In this document: positions 5,389-5,498 of the stretch, one piece after another
Layout of the letters: every line of letters starts with the position of its first letter
Numbering within the stretch: the stretch's first letter is position 1
From: Chloroflexota bacterium
GTDB lineage: Bacteria > Chloroflexota > UBA4733
Assembly: GCA_023381895.1 (NCBI GenBank)
Contig: JAMCTA010000124.1
Coordinates: 1-5,498, forward strand
Reading direction: 5' to 3'
DNA: 5,498 bases
Position numbers and translations under genes: made by a program
The notes under the pieces: model-generated
The model's database searches: none
Told to the model about the DNA's origin: nothing
The model's input: the letters and a program-made list of their open reading frames with translations, nothing else

Positions 5389-5406
5389 ATTCGGTGATAG
5401 CCGAAT
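5389..5406. promoter_or_regulatory. Inverted repeat ATTCGG-N6-CCGAAT just upstream of the microprotein ribosome site
   Basis: A perfect 6-bp-arm inverted repeat with a 6-nt centre, only 2 nt upstream of the AAGGAGGG. In DNA it could be a repressor operator; in RNA it would be a hairpin abutting the ribosome site, able to modulate access or stabilise the 5' end. A TTGACT (5471-5466) lies further upstream on the minus strand, but no clear -10 is found at the right distance. Confidence 0.45.
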
Positions 5407-5498
5407 GGGCCTGGCTCTCGCACGGTACGAGTTCCCAGGCGATAGATGGGGTATACGACCAGCGCAGTCAACGCTGTGCCGTAATGTTAGGGGATGGG

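Noticed and set aside
5441..5471. TTGACT as a -35 element for the microprotein
   Set aside because: At 16-18 bp spacing the hexamers are CATCTA or ATCTAT, poor -10 matches; TATACC is only 11 bp away. Not strong enough to list as a promoter.

Overview
The window is a moderately GC-rich bacterial segment. The gene set is a two-subunit class I fumarase β chain, a stand-alone flavodiiron protein, a GT-A-like conserved protein, a DUF5317-type membrane protein and a membrane HD-GYP phosphodiesterase. I infer an anaerobic or microaerobic bacterium, most likely Chloroflexota (Dehalococcoidia/Anaerolineae side). That placement rests on my memory of the families, not on a search.

Layout. On the + strand: the 3' part of a fumarase/tartrate dehydratase β subunit (1-360, cut by the window edge), a complete FprA-type flavodiiron protein (503-1684), and a 254-aa GT-A-like protein (1740-2504). 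These converge, with a 25-bp gap, on a minus-strand pair. That pair is a membrane HD-GYP protein (start best placed at 4513, stop at 3149) and, 4 nt after its stop, a five-helix DUF5317-like protein (3144-2530). Next comes about 760 bp without a convincing gene (4514-5271). It holds two tandem GGGACT-centred boxes resembling the DosR/NarL-family site, a possible minus-strand -10, and several inverted repeats. At the right end, a minus-strand 32-codon reading frame (5370-5272) with a near-perfect Shine-Dalgarno encodes a cationic/hydrophobic microprotein. It is flanked by an operator-like inverted repeat upstream and a hairpin that contains its stop codon.

How it may fit together (inference). 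Fumarase and the flavodiiron protein suit an oxygen-sensitive metabolism: class I fumarases carry a labile Fe-S cluster, and flavodiiron proteins remove O2 or NO. The minus-strand pair looks translationally coupled and membrane-bound, with c-di-GMP turnover as its likely output. The DosR-like boxes would place a minus-strand transcript toward the HD-GYP gene under a hypoxia/NO/redox-type response regulator, but this is speculative.

The least ordinary parts are the microprotein with its flanking repeats, the tandem GGGACT boxes with the structured stretch beside them, and the uncharacterised GT-A-like protein. I saw no tRNA, rRNA, CRISPR array or insertion sequence.
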